Origin: CALXXL01 sp034926605 | GTDB lineage: Bacteria; Verrucomicrobiota; Lentisphaeria; Victivallales; Victivallaceae | Reading direction: 5' to 3' | Length of the DNA stretch: 64,000 nucleotides | NCBI GenBank assembly: GCA_034926605.1 | Contig: JAYFQV010000011.1 | Location: forward strand, 24,834-88,833 | In this document: positions 53,345 to 62,015 of the stretch, one piece after another | How the letters are laid out: every line of letters begins with the position of its first letter | Numbering within the stretch: position 1 is the stretch's first letter | Made by a program: the position numbers and the translations under genes | Notes under the pieces: generated by a model | The model's input: the letters and a program-made list of their open reading frames with translations, nothing else | The model's database searches: none | Told to the model about the DNA's origin: nothing

Positions 53345-53811
53345 TTTACGATTCATTCGCCAATTTCGACCGTTACCGCGAGGTGGCTCCCGCGGTTTGG
53401 GACAAAGTCAAAAGTTTTCTGATCAAGGCATCCCAGAGCGCCTCGCCCGGCAAGTTCCCGATCACGGACAACTGCTTTGCCAACGTGGCCGAGTATGAAA
53501 CCGCCGAGCTGAACCCCGATAAGCTGGAGGCGCACGAGGATTATTTGGATATTCAGATAACCCTGCGCGGCCGGGAGGCGATCGTCTGCCGCGACACCGC
53601 CGATCTGGAGACGGTGCACCCCTACTCAAAGGAGAAGGATATTGCGTTCTACCGTCTGCAACCCGACAATACCACCACGCTGGTCATCGGCGACGGCCGT
53701 TTCGCGGTGTTCTATCCCGGTGAAGGGCATCTTCCCGGTCTTCAGGCGGAGGCCGGGGCTCCGCAACGGGTGCTGAAGGTGATCGTCAAGATACACCGTT
53801 CCTGCCTCTGA
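53341..53811 (+). CDS. YhcH/YjgK/YiaL (DUF386) family protein
   Basis: A 156-residue cupin-like protein. Family marks are AHEDYLDIQITLRGRE and the block around FYPGEGHLPGL, with His residues for metal binding. Members act as sugar anomerases, for example on N-acetylneuraminate, or are beta-subunits of older beta-galactosidase annotations. The stop of the SurA-like gene overlaps its ATG. The convergent operon next door (TetR, DapA-like lyase, epimerase) could belong to the same sugar-acid pathway, a sialic-acid-like one being the tempting guess. Confidence 0.8.
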   Translation: MIYDSFANFDRYREVAPAVWDKVKSFLIKASQSASPGKFPITDNCFANVAEYETAELNPDKLEAHEDYLDIQITLRGREAIVCRDTADLETVHPYSKEKDIAFYRLQPDNTTTLVIGDGRFAVFYPGEGHLPGLQAEAGAPQRVLKVIVKIHRSCL

Positions 53812-53813
53812 TC

Positions 53814-54410
53814 CTACGGCTTGAACAGGGCCGCGACTTCCGAGATCAGATTGTCGCGGCCGGCTTCGTCGTAAAGTTCCGGCGACAGCGTATACGCCAG
53901 CGTCCGGTGGTTGGAGAAATAGAACCAGCTCATTGCCAGCAGCGCGTACAGATAGTGATGGAACTCCATCGGGCGGATCGCTCCCGCATTGAGTCCGCGG
54001 ACGAAGATTTCACGGGTGGCGGCGTTTTCATGCGAACGCGCCTCCACCAGATTTTCCACCTGTACCGACGAGTCGAGGTTGATCCATGCCAGCAGCCGCC
54101 AGAACTCCGGGTGCTCGACATGGACTTTCATGAATCCTTCGAGCAGCCGCCGGGAAAGCTCCTCCGGCGGACATTCTTTCATCCTTTCGTCCGAGAACAG
54201 GTCGACATCCTGGAACAGCTTCATTATCACCGATTCGAACAGTTTCTGTTTGCTGCCGAAATAGGCGTAGATGCGTTGTTTGTTGGCCTTGGCCTCGTAG
54301 GCGATCTCGTCCACGGTGGTGCCGGCGTAGCCGTTGGCCGCGAACAGTTTGGTGGCCGCATTCAGGATGCGGCGCTGGGTGTCTTTGGCGCGCTGCTGGA
54401 TTTTTCTCAT
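53814..54410 (-). CDS. TetR-family transcriptional regulator
   Basis: A 198-residue repressor-type protein. The N-terminal helix-turn-helix domain reads RILNAATKLFAANGYAGTTVDEIAYEAKANKQRIYAYFGSK (split here across residues about 15-55), a canonical TetR pattern. The C-terminal domain is helical and resembles the TetR C-terminal domain that follows RutR-like regulators. The start is taken at 54410, whose ATG overlaps the stop of the DapA-like gene (ATGA), so it is the last gene of that operon and probably autoregulates it. Ligand unknown. Confidence 0.82.
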   Translation of the reverse strand: MRKIQQRAKDTQRRILNAATKLFAANGYAGTTVDEIAYEAKANKQRIYAYFGSKQKLFESVIMKLFQDVDLFSDERMKECPPEELSRRLLEGFMKVHVEHPEFWRLLAWINLDSSVQVENLVEARSHENAATREIFVRGLNAGAIRPMEFHHYLYALLAMSWFYFSNHRTLAYTLSPELYDEAGRDNLISEVAALFKP

Positions 54411-55468
54411 TGCAACCACTCTCCGATATGCTGTTTTACAAAATCGTCGTCATTGAGTTCGGGATAAGCGCGGTAAACCCGGTCGATCTCTTCGTTCTGG
54501 CCGGGGGAGAGGACTTCATCGGGGTCCAGGCACCAGGTTCCGGGCAGCAGACCCTGACGGCGCAGCACTTCGTGGATGCCGGGAATGCAGCCCGCGAAGT
54601 GGTGGGCGGGGTCGAAAAACGCGGCGTTGGAGTCGGTTATTTTGACGTTGCGGGCCAGAAGCTCCATCGGAGCCGGGTTGCCGGAACCGATGAGGGCGTG
54701 TACTTCGTCCAGCAGCTCAACCGCCTTGCGGGTCCATACGCACCAGTGGCCGAGCAGACCGCCGCGGATGCGCAGTTCCCGGCCCTCGATTTGGTAAGGG
54801 GTCAGCAGGTCGATCAGCAGATTGTCGTCGTTGCCGGTGTAGAGGGTGATGTCTTCGCGGCCGGAACCGGCGAGGGCGCGCACCACGTCCAGCGTCTGGT
54901 AACGGTTGAACGGTGCCATCTTGACCGCGATCACGTTTTCGATCTTCATGAATTCATGCCAGAACTCGAACGGCAGGATGCGGCCGCCGACCGACGGCTG
55001 AAGATAGAACCCGATAATCGGGATCACCTTCGCCACCTCGCGGCAGTGCGTCAGCATCTCGTCAACGGTGGAGTTTGCGAACGCGGCCAGGCTGAGAAGC
55101 GAACAGTCGTAGCCGTGATCGGCGGCGAAGTTGGCCTCGTACAGCGCCTGCGTGGTTTTGCCGCATACCCCGGACACTTTCAATATTTTGCGGCCGCGTT
55201 CGGCGCACCATTCGTCGATGGCGGCGGAGGTCTGCGCCAGCACCGGCTCGAACAGGCCGATCTCCGGATTGCGGATTGCAAACTGGGTGGAGTGCACCCC
55301 CACCGCGATACCGCCGGCACCGGCGTCGATGTAGTAACGGCACAGCGCCCGCTGGTGGCGGAATGAGAAGCGGCGTTCGGCGTCGAGCGCCAGCGGCTGC
55401 GCCGGAATCACGCATCCGGCGCGGAATTTCGCGAGGACGGCGGGATCGATGTTTCTGATCGTTTTCAT
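54407..55468 (-). CDS. DapA/NanA-family aldolase
   Basis: A 353-residue Schiff-base class I aldolase of the dihydrodipicolinate synthase / N-acetylneuraminate lyase superfamily. The likely lysine nucleophile is in VIAVKMAPFNRY (about residue 183). It is longer than DapA (about 290), with an extended C-terminus. The operon with an NAD-epimerase and a TetR regulator suggests sugar-acid cleavage rather than lysine synthesis. It starts seven bases after the epimerase stop. Substrate unknown. Confidence 0.75.
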   Translation of the reverse strand: MKTIRNIDPAVLAKFRAGCVIPAQPLALDAERRFSFRHQRALCRYYIDAGAGGIAVGVHSTQFAIRNPEIGLFEPVLAQTSAAIDEWCAERGRKILKVSGVCGKTTQALYEANFAADHGYDCSLLSLAAFANSTVDEMLTHCREVAKVIPIIGFYLQPSVGGRILPFEFWHEFMKIENVIAVKMAPFNRYQTLDVVRALAGSGREDITLYTGNDDNLLIDLLTPYQIEGRELRIRGGLLGHWCVWTRKAVELLDEVHALIGSGNPAPMELLARNVKITDSNAAFFDPAHHFAGCIPGIHEVLRRQGLLPGTWCLDPDEVLSPGQNEEIDRVYRAYPELNDDDFVKQHIGEWLQ

Positions 55469-55475
55469 GGCGGCC

Positions 55476-56507
55476 TCAGAATTTGCCGTTGTTGACTTCG
55501 AAATGGGTGGGCTTGCCGAGCGACCGGCCGCCTTCGATCAGCCACTCCGCCTGGCGTGCGATCATCCAGTCCAGCGGCACCGCGGTGCCGCCCAGCAGCC
55601 TGAAGCATTTTGACGCGTCGCTCAGGTAGCATTGTCCGGACGGCGTTCCCTCGTAGGTGACTTTTTTGCCGAACGCCTTTCCGAACGCCTCGGCGATGTC
55701 TTCGACCGCGATCATCTCTCCGCCGGTCACATTAAGTATCGCCGGCGGATTGTCCGCCAGTTCCAGTGACCTCAGCGCGAAAGCATTCGCCTCGCCCTGC
55801 CAGATTACATTGAAATGGCTGACGCTACGCGAGACCGGCAGGTCGTGCCAGACCCGCTGCGCGATGTCGTGCAAAACGCCGTAACGCAGGTCGATCGCGT
55901 AGTTCAGCCGGAAAAACAGCAGTTTGGTGCCGAACTTGTCCGCGCCGTATTCAAGGATGCGCTCGCGTCCGAGACAGCTCTGGGAGTATTCGCCAACCGG
56001 TTCCGGATTTACGTCTTCGGAGCAACCGCCGTTTTCCGGGCCGACCAGCGGATAGACGCAGCCGGTGGAGAACACGGTGATCCGGCTGTTGCGGAAATGG
56101 TCGCACACGAAGAACGGCGCGAGTATGTTCATGGCCCAGGTCTGGGCTTCGGCTCCTTCGGTGCCGAATTTGCGTCCGGCCATGAATATGATGTTTTTCA
56201 CCTTGGGCAGCTGCGCCACCTGGGAATTGTCAAGCAGGTCGCACCTGATCGGCTCGATGCCGTGGGCCGCCAGATTTTCGAAACCGGCGGCGTCGCTGAA
56301 GCGCGCAACGCCGTAGACTTTCTTGTCCACTCCGGCCGCGCGGATGGCCTCGACCGCCTGGCGTCCCATGGTGACGCCCATCTTGCCGGCAATGCCGAGA
56401 ATCATGATGTCGCCGTCGAGGCGCTTCATCAGTTCGACCATTCCAGGCTGCGGTACGGACAGCAGTGTTTCCAGTTCCCCTTCGTTCCCGATTTTTTCAG
56501 GCAGCAT
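55476..56507 (-). CDS. NAD-dependent epimerase/dehydratase family protein
   Basis: A 343-residue extended short-chain dehydrogenase. The glycine-rich NAD site is MILGIAGKMGVTMG near residue 35, preceded by an unusual 30-residue N-terminal arm. FSTGCVYPLVG matches the family Ser/Thr region, and SQSCLGRERILEYGA carries a degenerate active-site area without a clear YxxxK. The start at 56507 has GGAG ten bases upstream; the longer frame has no support. It is first in an operon with a DapA-like aldolase and TetR gene. It likely acts on a sugar or sugar acid. Confidence 0.72.
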   Translation of the reverse strand: MLPEKIGNEGELETLLSVPQPGMVELMKRLDGDIMILGIAGKMGVTMGRQAVEAIRAAGVDKKVYGVARFSDAAGFENLAAHGIEPIRCDLLDNSQVAQLPKVKNIIFMAGRKFGTEGAEAQTWAMNILAPFFVCDHFRNSRITVFSTGCVYPLVGPENGGCSEDVNPEPVGEYSQSCLGRERILEYGADKFGTKLLFFRLNYAIDLRYGVLHDIAQRVWHDLPVSRSVSHFNVIWQGEANAFALRSLELADNPPAILNVTGGEMIAVEDIAEAFGKAFGKKVTYEGTPSGQCYLSDASKCFRLLGGTAVPLDWMIARQAEWLIEGGRSLGKPTHFEVNNGKF

Positions 56508-56637
56508 GATGATAAGACTCCGTGAAGTTTGTCGAATTAAAACCAACCATTCGTTTTTATTTGCCAGATAAGATACCACATAAGGCCCTGAAATCAAGGA
56601 ACGGAACTGTTTTTTCTCGAATATTTCCGGGGCGGGT

Positions 56638-56665
56638 TTGCAAAATCGCGGAATGGTACTAAATT
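56638..56665 (+). promoter_or_regulatory. Putative promoter of the 36-residue basic protein gene
   Basis: TTGCAA (56638-56643), 16 bases, TAAATT (56660-56665), giving a leader of about 35 bases that contains a CGGAG ribosome site. Confidence 0.4.
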
Positions 56666-56705
56666 AAAGCATCATTGTAAAACCAAGAACAACCCGGAGA
56701 CGAAA

Positions 56706-56816
56706 ATGAGCCAACAGCATGCAAAATGCGAAAAACGCGCACGCCGCAAGGCCTATCTCGCGCGTTGCAAGAGCAAGGTTCGCGAAGCGATTGCGGCAAC
56801 TTCCAAAAAGAAGTAG
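56706..56816 (+). CDS. 36-residue strongly basic protein
   Basis: A short ORF, MSQQHAKCEKRARRKAYLAR then CKSKVREAIAATSKKK, with 14 Lys/Arg of 36 residues and two cysteines (C8, C21) 13 apart. CGGAG precedes the ATG, a promoter lies upstream and a strong terminator begins 15 bases past the stop, so it is a discrete transcription unit. The predicted helix with one Lys/Arg face resembles small ribosome- or RNA-binding proteins. It is too short for usual length cut-offs. No family recognised with certainty. Confidence 0.65.
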   Translation: MSQQHAKCEKRARRKAYLARCKSKVREAIAATSKKK

Positions 56817-56831
56817 GCTGTCATAATGAGG

Positions 56832-56854
56832 ACCGGCTCAAAGCCGGTTTTTTT
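56832..56854 (+). terminator. Terminator of the small basic protein gene
   Basis: ACCGGCT (56832-56838) pairs with AGCCGGT (56842-56848) around a three-base loop, followed by a T tract to 56854. Confidence 0.85.
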
Positions 56855-56865
56855 GTATACAGGCC

Positions 56866-57576
56866 ATGAATATTCTGCGCAACATGGTGCGGCGCGCTGC
56901 GTCGCTGTTGCTGGAGCTGCCCTGCGAAGGCTGCGGCGTTGCGGTTGCGGCGGGGGCGAATTCGCTCTGCCAGCGGTGCCGTGAACGGCTTACGACGGTG
57001 CCGGAGCCGCGCTGTCCCGTCTGCGGCGGCGTGAATCAGGGTATTCTGCGTTGCTGCCCGGATTGCCTGGAGGCCGGGGACCGTCCGTGGTCTGCGGCGG
57101 CCACTCTTTTTTTATATGAGGGACTGGCCAGGCAGCTCATCCTTGAATTCAAATTTTCCGGCCATACCGGGCTTGCCGCGCTCTTTGCCGAACTTGCCGC
57201 CCGAGAAGTTGCCGGTTTTGACTGCCGCTTCGACTATATCGTGCCGGTTCCCCTGCACTGGCTGCGCCGATTGCGCCGCGGGTACAATCAGTGCGAGCTC
57301 TTCGGACGCGAACTCTCTCGCCTTACCGGTATTCCGTTTGCCGACGTGTTGCACCGGGTGGGCCGCGGCGGTCATCAGTCCCGCCGCGACCGCGCCGAAC
57401 GGCTTGCCGCCATGCGCGGTGCGTTCAGGCCGAAAGGCCGCCGCATTGCCGGCAAAAATCTGCTGCTGGTGGATGACGTGTTTACCACCGGCGCCACGCT
57501 TACCGCCGCCGCCGGGGTGCTGGTCTCCGCCGGAGCCGCCAGGGTGGCGGTGCTGACGCTGGCGCGGAGGGCATAA
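56866..57576 (+). CDS. comF: ComF-family phosphoribosyltransferase-like protein
   Basis: A 236-residue protein. The N-terminus carries a cysteine-rich zinc region (CEGCGV, LCQRCRERL, CPVCGG, CCPDCLEA, residues about 20-72), and the C-terminal half a type I phosphoribosyltransferase fold with the PRPP loop LLVDDVFTTGATLTAA. ComF is needed for DNA uptake in naturally competent bacteria but also occurs in non-competent ones with unknown role. No other competence genes are in the window. It follows the small-protein terminator by 11 bases, with no clear ribosome site. Confidence 0.88.
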   Translation: MNILRNMVRRAASLLLELPCEGCGVAVAAGANSLCQRCRERLTTVPEPRCPVCGGVNQGILRCCPDCLEAGDRPWSAAATLFLYEGLARQLILEFKFSGHTGLAALFAELAAREVAGFDCRFDYIVPVPLHWLRRLRRGYNQCELFGRELSRLTGIPFADVLHRVGRGGHQSRRDRAERLAAMRGAFRPKGRRIAGKNLLLVDDVFTTGATLTAAAGVLVSAGAARVAVLTLARRA

Positions 57577-57643
57577 GTCCTGCAAGCTGTTTCCAAGCCG
57601 AGTTCAACCACGTTGAATCAAAGCCAATCAATAAGGATATCAA

Positions 57644-59779
57644 ATGGACAAAGGGTACCCGAGGCCGGAGACGGCCGGATTTCACCACTGTGCGCTGGTA
57701 TATGAAGACTCCCGGCGGCGCGAAGAGGACTTTTTGCCTTGCGTGGCGAAGCATGTCCCCGGCGAGCCTCCCGGAGACTGGGCGTTCGACGCCTTTCTGT
57801 TCCTGATCCACGGCATACGCGGCCGCAACACCGAAATCGACAAGCTGACGATGACGGATTTTCAAACCATCATCGAGCGCTATTTCGCTCCCGGCCGCTA
57901 TATCGACGCGCTGGACCGTGCGGTGGGGGCGGTTGCGGCCGTCAACGGCGCTCCGCCGTCACGGCGGAAGGTGATAATCGCAATTCCCTGGCTCAATCCG
58001 CAGGTCGAGGAGTTCGGACTCATCGGCGGCAGGAAGGTCAGTCTTGCCACGCAGACCGGGCGCGATGCCGCCATAAGGTGGTATGTGGACGAGATAAAGC
58101 GCCGCTTCGAGGGCAAATACCGGCATTTGGAACTATGGGGCTTCTACTGGATGCGGGAGAACATCTCCTCCACGCCGCGGGTGGTGAAGGCGGCCGCCGG
58201 AATCATCCACGCCGCCGGGCTGCGGCTTCTGTGGATACCGTACTACATGGCGTCCGGGCATGACCGCTGGCGCGACTTCGATGTGGATGTGGCGATCATG
58301 CAGAGCAACTACATTTTCAACGGATTTCACAGCGGCGGCGCCTGCCGGGCCAACCGGCTCACCGTGAACGCCCGCCGTTGCCGCGAGTGCGGACTGGGGT
58401 TCGAGATAGAACTGTTTGGCAGCGAGATGAACGCCGAGGCCCGTCACTCGTTTTATCGTACGCTCGAGGCGGGGTGGGAGCTTGGCTACCAGCATGGAAC
58501 CACCGCATATTACCTTGGCGGCAGTCTGGAGTGCAGCCGTTCGGCCGACCCCGAACAGCGCGCGGTCTATGCCGCGCTTTGCGACTATCTCGCGGGCAAA
58601 CGCATCTCTGCTCCGCGCCACGACAGCTGGGAGGTGCGGCGCGACGGCGACCGCGTGATCGCCAACTGCCGCTTCGAGACTCCGACCCGGATAGGGAATG
58701 TGGATGTGTTTTTCAACGAACCCGGCGAACCCGGCTGGCATGGCCGCGCCCGGCTGACCGGAGTGGACGCTTCCGGAACCGCCCGTCCGCTGGGCTGGGC
58801 CCTGCGCACCACCCGCGACCCGGACGATTTGAATCTGCAGGCGCTTACCGTTCCGGCAGGGGCGGAAGTGATCGCGCTTGAGCTGGAACTTGACCGTGCG
58901 GCCGCGCTCGACATTGCGGAGATATCGGTGGATCGCCACGGTGTGGTGATGAATCTTTCCGCTCACTGCGCCGCTCCGACTTTCGAACCGGCCGGATTCG
59001 ACCGTGCCGTGAACGCCGGAACCGACGTCGGAGTGCTTCATGGTTTTTATGCGCAGGAAACCGAAATATTCCGGGAGTATCGCCCGGACTTTCCGGTGGA
59101 ATGTGACGAGGTGACGGTGGAAACCGCGCCCGGCGTGGTTTCCGCCGCGCTGGTCACCCGGACGGTCGCGGCCGCCAACGGCTGCGGCCCGGCACCGGAT
59201 GCGGAGGTGTTTATCGCGGAGATCGGCCGCGGGAAACTGTCGTTCCGGTTTCCGGCTCGGCGGCTTGAAGGTTTTGCGGTGGCGGAGCGCGTCAACGGGT
59301 TCGCCGGATTTGGCAAGGTGGCGTTCCGTCTCGGCGGAAAGCCGGTCGGAACCGTCGGCATGGACAGCGTCGGGCATCGCGGCACCGCTCACATGGGCGG
59401 GCTTTATTACGATGACGGAGTGGTTGCCACCACCGGCGTCGTCTATCCCGACCTCAACGGCATGCTGCTGTGGCACGGCGCCGCTCCGCGCGAGCTGGTG
59501 TTCGCTTCCGGCGGCGGCCGGGAACTGCTGCTGAAGTTCATGTACGGCATATTGCAGAACGCGGAAGCGCCGGCCGCGGTGGAGTATGCGGTTTCGGATG
59601 ACGGCAGGAGGTGGTCGCGGTTTTGCCGTGCCGATGTGCCGCTTATGGCGGAGCGCCGCAATCTGTTGCGCCCGATAAACGTGTGTGTTCCGTCCGGCGG
59701 GGCGGCCTGGATCAGGCTGCGCGTGACCGGAAACCGCGGCAAATTGACGCTGCTGCGCGATATTGAGCGGCTGTTCTGA
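57644..59779 (+). CDS. DUF4855-domain protein, probable glycoside-hydrolase-like barrel
   Basis: A 711-residue protein without a signal peptide. Residues about 1-330 match the DUF4855 pattern, including FLFLIHG, LWGFYWMRE, LLWIPYYMASGHDRWRDF and MQSNYIFNGF, a TIM-barrel-like region with conserved acidic residues (FEIELFGSEMN). The remainder is made of beta-rich carbohydrate-binding-like modules. DUF4855 proteins are found in polysaccharide-using bacteria; no activity is established that I can name. AAGGAT precedes the ATG weakly. It is followed by a terminator-like hairpin. Confidence 0.7.
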   Translation: MDKGYPRPETAGFHHCALVYEDSRRREEDFLPCVAKHVPGEPPGDWAFDAFLFLIHGIRGRNTEIDKLTMTDFQTIIERYFAPGRYIDALDRAVGAVAAVNGAPPSRRKVIIAIPWLNPQVEEFGLIGGRKVSLATQTGRDAAIRWYVDEIKRRFEGKYRHLELWGFYWMRENISSTPRVVKAAAGIIHAAGLRLLWIPYYMASGHDRWRDFDVDVAIMQSNYIFNGFHSGGACRANRLTVNARRCRECGLGFEIELFGSEMNAEARHSFYRTLEAGWELGYQHGTTAYYLGGSLECSRSADPEQRAVYAALCDYLAGKRISAPRHDSWEVRRDGDRVIANCRFETPTRIGNVDVFFNEPGEPGWHGRARLTGVDASGTARPLGWALRTTRDPDDLNLQALTVPAGAEVIALELELDRAAALDIAEISVDRHGVVMNLSAHCAAPTFEPAGFDRAVNAGTDVGVLHGFYAQETEIFREYRPDFPVECDEVTVETAPGVVSAALVTRTVAAANGCGPAPDAEVFIAEIGRGKLSFRFPARRLEGFAVAERVNGFAGFGKVAFRLGGKPVGTVGMDSVGHRGTAHMGGLYYDDGVVATTGVVYPDLNGMLLWHGAAPRELVFASGGGRELLLKFMYGILQNAEAPAAVEYAVSDDGRRWSRFCRADVPLMAERRNLLRPINVCVPSGGAAWIRLRVTGNRGKLTLLRDIERLF

Positions 59780-59783
59780 CCGG

Positions 59784-59828
59784 AAAGAGGGCCGCGGAGC
59801 CGGTTCCGGCGTTTTCGAGGCCTTCTTT
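59784..59828 (+). terminator. Hairpin after the DUF4855 gene
   Basis: AAAGAGGGCC (59784-59793) pairs with GGCCTTCTTT (59819-59828), nine of ten positions, enclosing an inner GC-rich hairpin. The T tract is interrupted, so termination is likely but not certain. Confidence 0.45.
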
Positions 59829-59919
59829 ATCGGATATTTCCCCGGCCGGAACCTTGAAAAATGGCGATACGGAGCTATTTTATAAGAATTGCGATTGTTT
59901 TTTAACCGGGAGTTTAGAG

Positions 59920-60681
59920 ATGCTGGCCAAACGAATCATTCCTTGCTTGGACGTCACCGCCGGACGGGTGGTGAAAGGGGTGAATTTCGTCAATCTGATC
60001 GATGCCGGCGACCCGGTCGAGGCGGCCAAGGCCTATAACGCTCAGGGGGCGGATGAGCTCGTGTTTCTCGATATCACCGCCTCCAGCGACCAACGCAAGA
60101 CCATGGTGGACGTGGTGCGCCGCACTGCCGAACAGGTATTTATCCCGCTCACAGTGGGCGGCGGCATCGGCAGCGTCGAAGCCATGCGCGAGCTGCTCAA
60201 CAACGGAGCGGACAAGATTTCGGTGAACACCGCCGCGGTGAACCACCCGGAATTGATCGCCGCCGGAGCCGAACGCTTCGGCAGCCAGTGCATCGTGCTG
60301 GCGATCGATGCCAAGGCCGACCCCGCCACCGGAAGCTGGAAGGTTTACACTCACGGCGGCCGCACCCGTACCGAACTGGACGCGGTGGAATGGGCGAAAA
60401 AGGCGGTGGCGCTGGGCGCTGGCGAGATTCTGCTCACCAGCATGGATCGCGACGGCACCTGCGTCGGTTACGATATCGCTCTGACCCGCGCGGTCTCCGA
60501 GGCGGTGAACGTTCCGGTGATCGCGTCCGGCGGAGCGGGCAAACTTGAACACCTCGAAGATGTGTTGCGCGACGGGAAGGCCGACGCGGTGCTGGCAGCC
60601 AGCATCTTCCACTTCGGCGAATTCACGGTTCCGGCGGCCAAGCAGTTTCTCGCCGCCCGCGGAGTGCCGGTGCGAGTGTGA
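59920..60681 (+). CDS. hisF: Imidazole glycerol phosphate synthase cyclase subunit
   Basis: A 253-residue TIM barrel that closes the imidazole ring in histidine synthesis with HisH. The catalytic Asp pair is D11 in IIPCLDV and the Asp in VLAIDAKAD (about residue 130). The phosphate-binding motifs VGGGIGSVEAM and IASGGAGKLEHL are present. ATG 59920 follows GGGAG and gives the normal N-terminus; the longer frame has no support. No other his gene is in the window, so it is a detached member of the pathway. Confidence 0.94.
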   Translation: MLAKRIIPCLDVTAGRVVKGVNFVNLIDAGDPVEAAKAYNAQGADELVFLDITASSDQRKTMVDVVRRTAEQVFIPLTVGGGIGSVEAMRELLNNGADKISVNTAAVNHPELIAAGAERFGSQCIVLAIDAKADPATGSWKVYTHGGRTRTELDAVEWAKKAVALGAGEILLTSMDRDGTCVGYDIALTRAVSEAVNVPVIASGGAGKLEHLEDVLRDGKADAVLAASIFHFGEFTVPAAKQFLAARGVPVRV

Positions 60682-60715
60682 TTTTATGGCAACTTACAAT
60701 ATATGAAGGCGTGAA

Positions 60716-60940
60716 ATGAGTAAGAAATTCAGGGTTCAAATCGAGTTCGACCAGTGCAAGGGATGCGGTCGCTGCGTCCTTGCCTGCCCGAAACATCTCC
60801 TGAAAATCGGGTCAAAACTCAATGTTCAGGGTTATGCCGCGGCGTATTATGTCGGTGAAGGCTGCATCGGCTGCGGCGGTTGCTTTTTCCAGTGCCCGGA
60901 ACCCGGCGCGGTGACCGTTTACGAAGAGGTGGAGGAGTAA
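60716..60940 (+). CDS. 2-ketoacid:ferredoxin oxidoreductase delta subunit (2x 4Fe-4S ferredoxin)
   Basis: A 74-residue ferredoxin-like protein with two 4Fe-4S motifs, CKGCGRCVLACP and CIGCGGCFFQCP. It is the electron-transfer subunit of the oxidoreductase encoded by the next two genes, to which it is joined by a one-base gap (ATG at 60942). The second motif has the usual Cys spacing and a final Pro. The small, all-ferredoxin form is standard for VOR/KOR delta chains. Confidence 0.87.
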   Translation: MSKKFRVQIEFDQCKGCGRCVLACPKHLLKIGSKLNVQGYAAAYYVGEGCIGCGGCFFQCPEPGAVTVYEEVEE

Positions 60941-60941
60941 G

Positions 60942-62015
60942 ATGGAGTTCAACAACCGAGTCCTGATGAAAGGCAACTCCGCCGCGGTTTACGGCGCTCT
61001 GCTTGCTAACTGCGAATGCTATTTCGGCTATCCGATCACACCCGCCAGCGAAGTGGCGGAGACCGCCGCCGCCATGTTTCCCAAGCTAAACCGTGTATTC
61101 ATTCAGGCCGAAAGTGAAATCGGCGCGATAAATATGGTGATCGGCGCCGCCGCAATGGGCAAGCGCGTGATGACCGCCAGCAGCGGCCTCGGCATCAGCC
61201 TCAAACAGGAGGGCGTGAGCTACATGGCCATCTACGAGCTGCCGACGGTGATTGTGGACATCACCCGTTCCGGCCCGGGGCTGGGCAACATCGGCCCCGA
61301 ACAGTCCGACTATTTCCAGCTGGTCAAAGGCGGCGGCCACGGCGGCTACCGTTGTCTGGTGTTCACGCCGGACTCCGCTCAGGAGATGTGCGATATGACC
61401 CAGCTGGCTTTCGATCTCGCCGAGAAATACCGCATGCCGGCTTACGTCATGGCCGACGGTGTGATCGGCCAGATGATGGAGACCGTTACATTGCCGGAAC
61501 CGCAGCCGCCGCGTCAGGATTCCTACTGGTCGCTGGCGTTGAAGCGCGATGACGACGGTACGCCGAATTTTCTGACCACGCTGTATCTGGAGCACGCCGA
61601 ACTTGAGGAAATAAGGCTCAAGCTCGACGCAAAATACAAGCAGGTGGAAGCCGCCGAACAGCGCGCCGAACTCTACCGCACCGAAGACGCCGAGCTGGTG
61701 CTCTGCGCGTTCGGGGTGGCGGCCCGGGTGGCGCGCCGCGCGGTGGACGTGCTGCGCGAACAGGGAATCAAGGCCGGGCTGCTGCGCCCGCAAATGGTGT
61801 GGCCGTTCCCGACGGATGCGCTCAAGTCGACGCTCAAGACCGCCAGGGCCTATATGTCGGTTGAAATGAACTGCGGCCAGATGATCGACGACGTCAAGCT
61901 GGCCATCGAATGCAGGAAGCCGGTTTATCTCTGCAGCCGCTGCGGCGGCAATATTCCGAGCGTCGCCGAGATCGCGGCCAAAGCCGCCGAGGTGATGAAG
62001 GAGGTGGCAAAATGA
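60942..62015 (+). CDS. 2-ketoacid:ferredoxin oxidoreductase alpha subunit (VorB/KorA-like)
   Basis: A 357-residue subunit that carries the pyrimidine-binding part of the TPP site. Recognisable segments are KGNSAAVYGALLANCECYFGYPITPASEVAE at the start, AESEIGAINMVIGAAAMGKRVMTASSG, and the C-terminal LRPQMVWPFPTDAL. The complex decarboxylates a 2-ketoacid (2-ketoisovalerate or 2-ketoglutarate class) to acyl-CoA and reduces ferredoxin. Which ketoacid is preferred cannot be read off with confidence; the delta-alpha-beta order is usual for branched-chain (VOR) forms. Confidence 0.85.
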   Translation: MEFNNRVLMKGNSAAVYGALLANCECYFGYPITPASEVAETAAAMFPKLNRVFIQAESEIGAINMVIGAAAMGKRVMTASSGLGISLKQEGVSYMAIYELPTVIVDITRSGPGLGNIGPEQSDYFQLVKGGGHGGYRCLVFTPDSAQEMCDMTQLAFDLAEKYRMPAYVMADGVIGQMMETVTLPEPQPPRQDSYWSLALKRDDDGTPNFLTTLYLEHAELEEIRLKLDAKYKQVEAAEQRAELYRTEDAELVLCAFGVAARVARRAVDVLREQGIKAGLLRPQMVWPFPTDALKSTLKTARAYMSVEMNCGQMIDDVKLAIECRKPVYLCSRCGGNIPSVAEIAAKAAEVMKEVAK

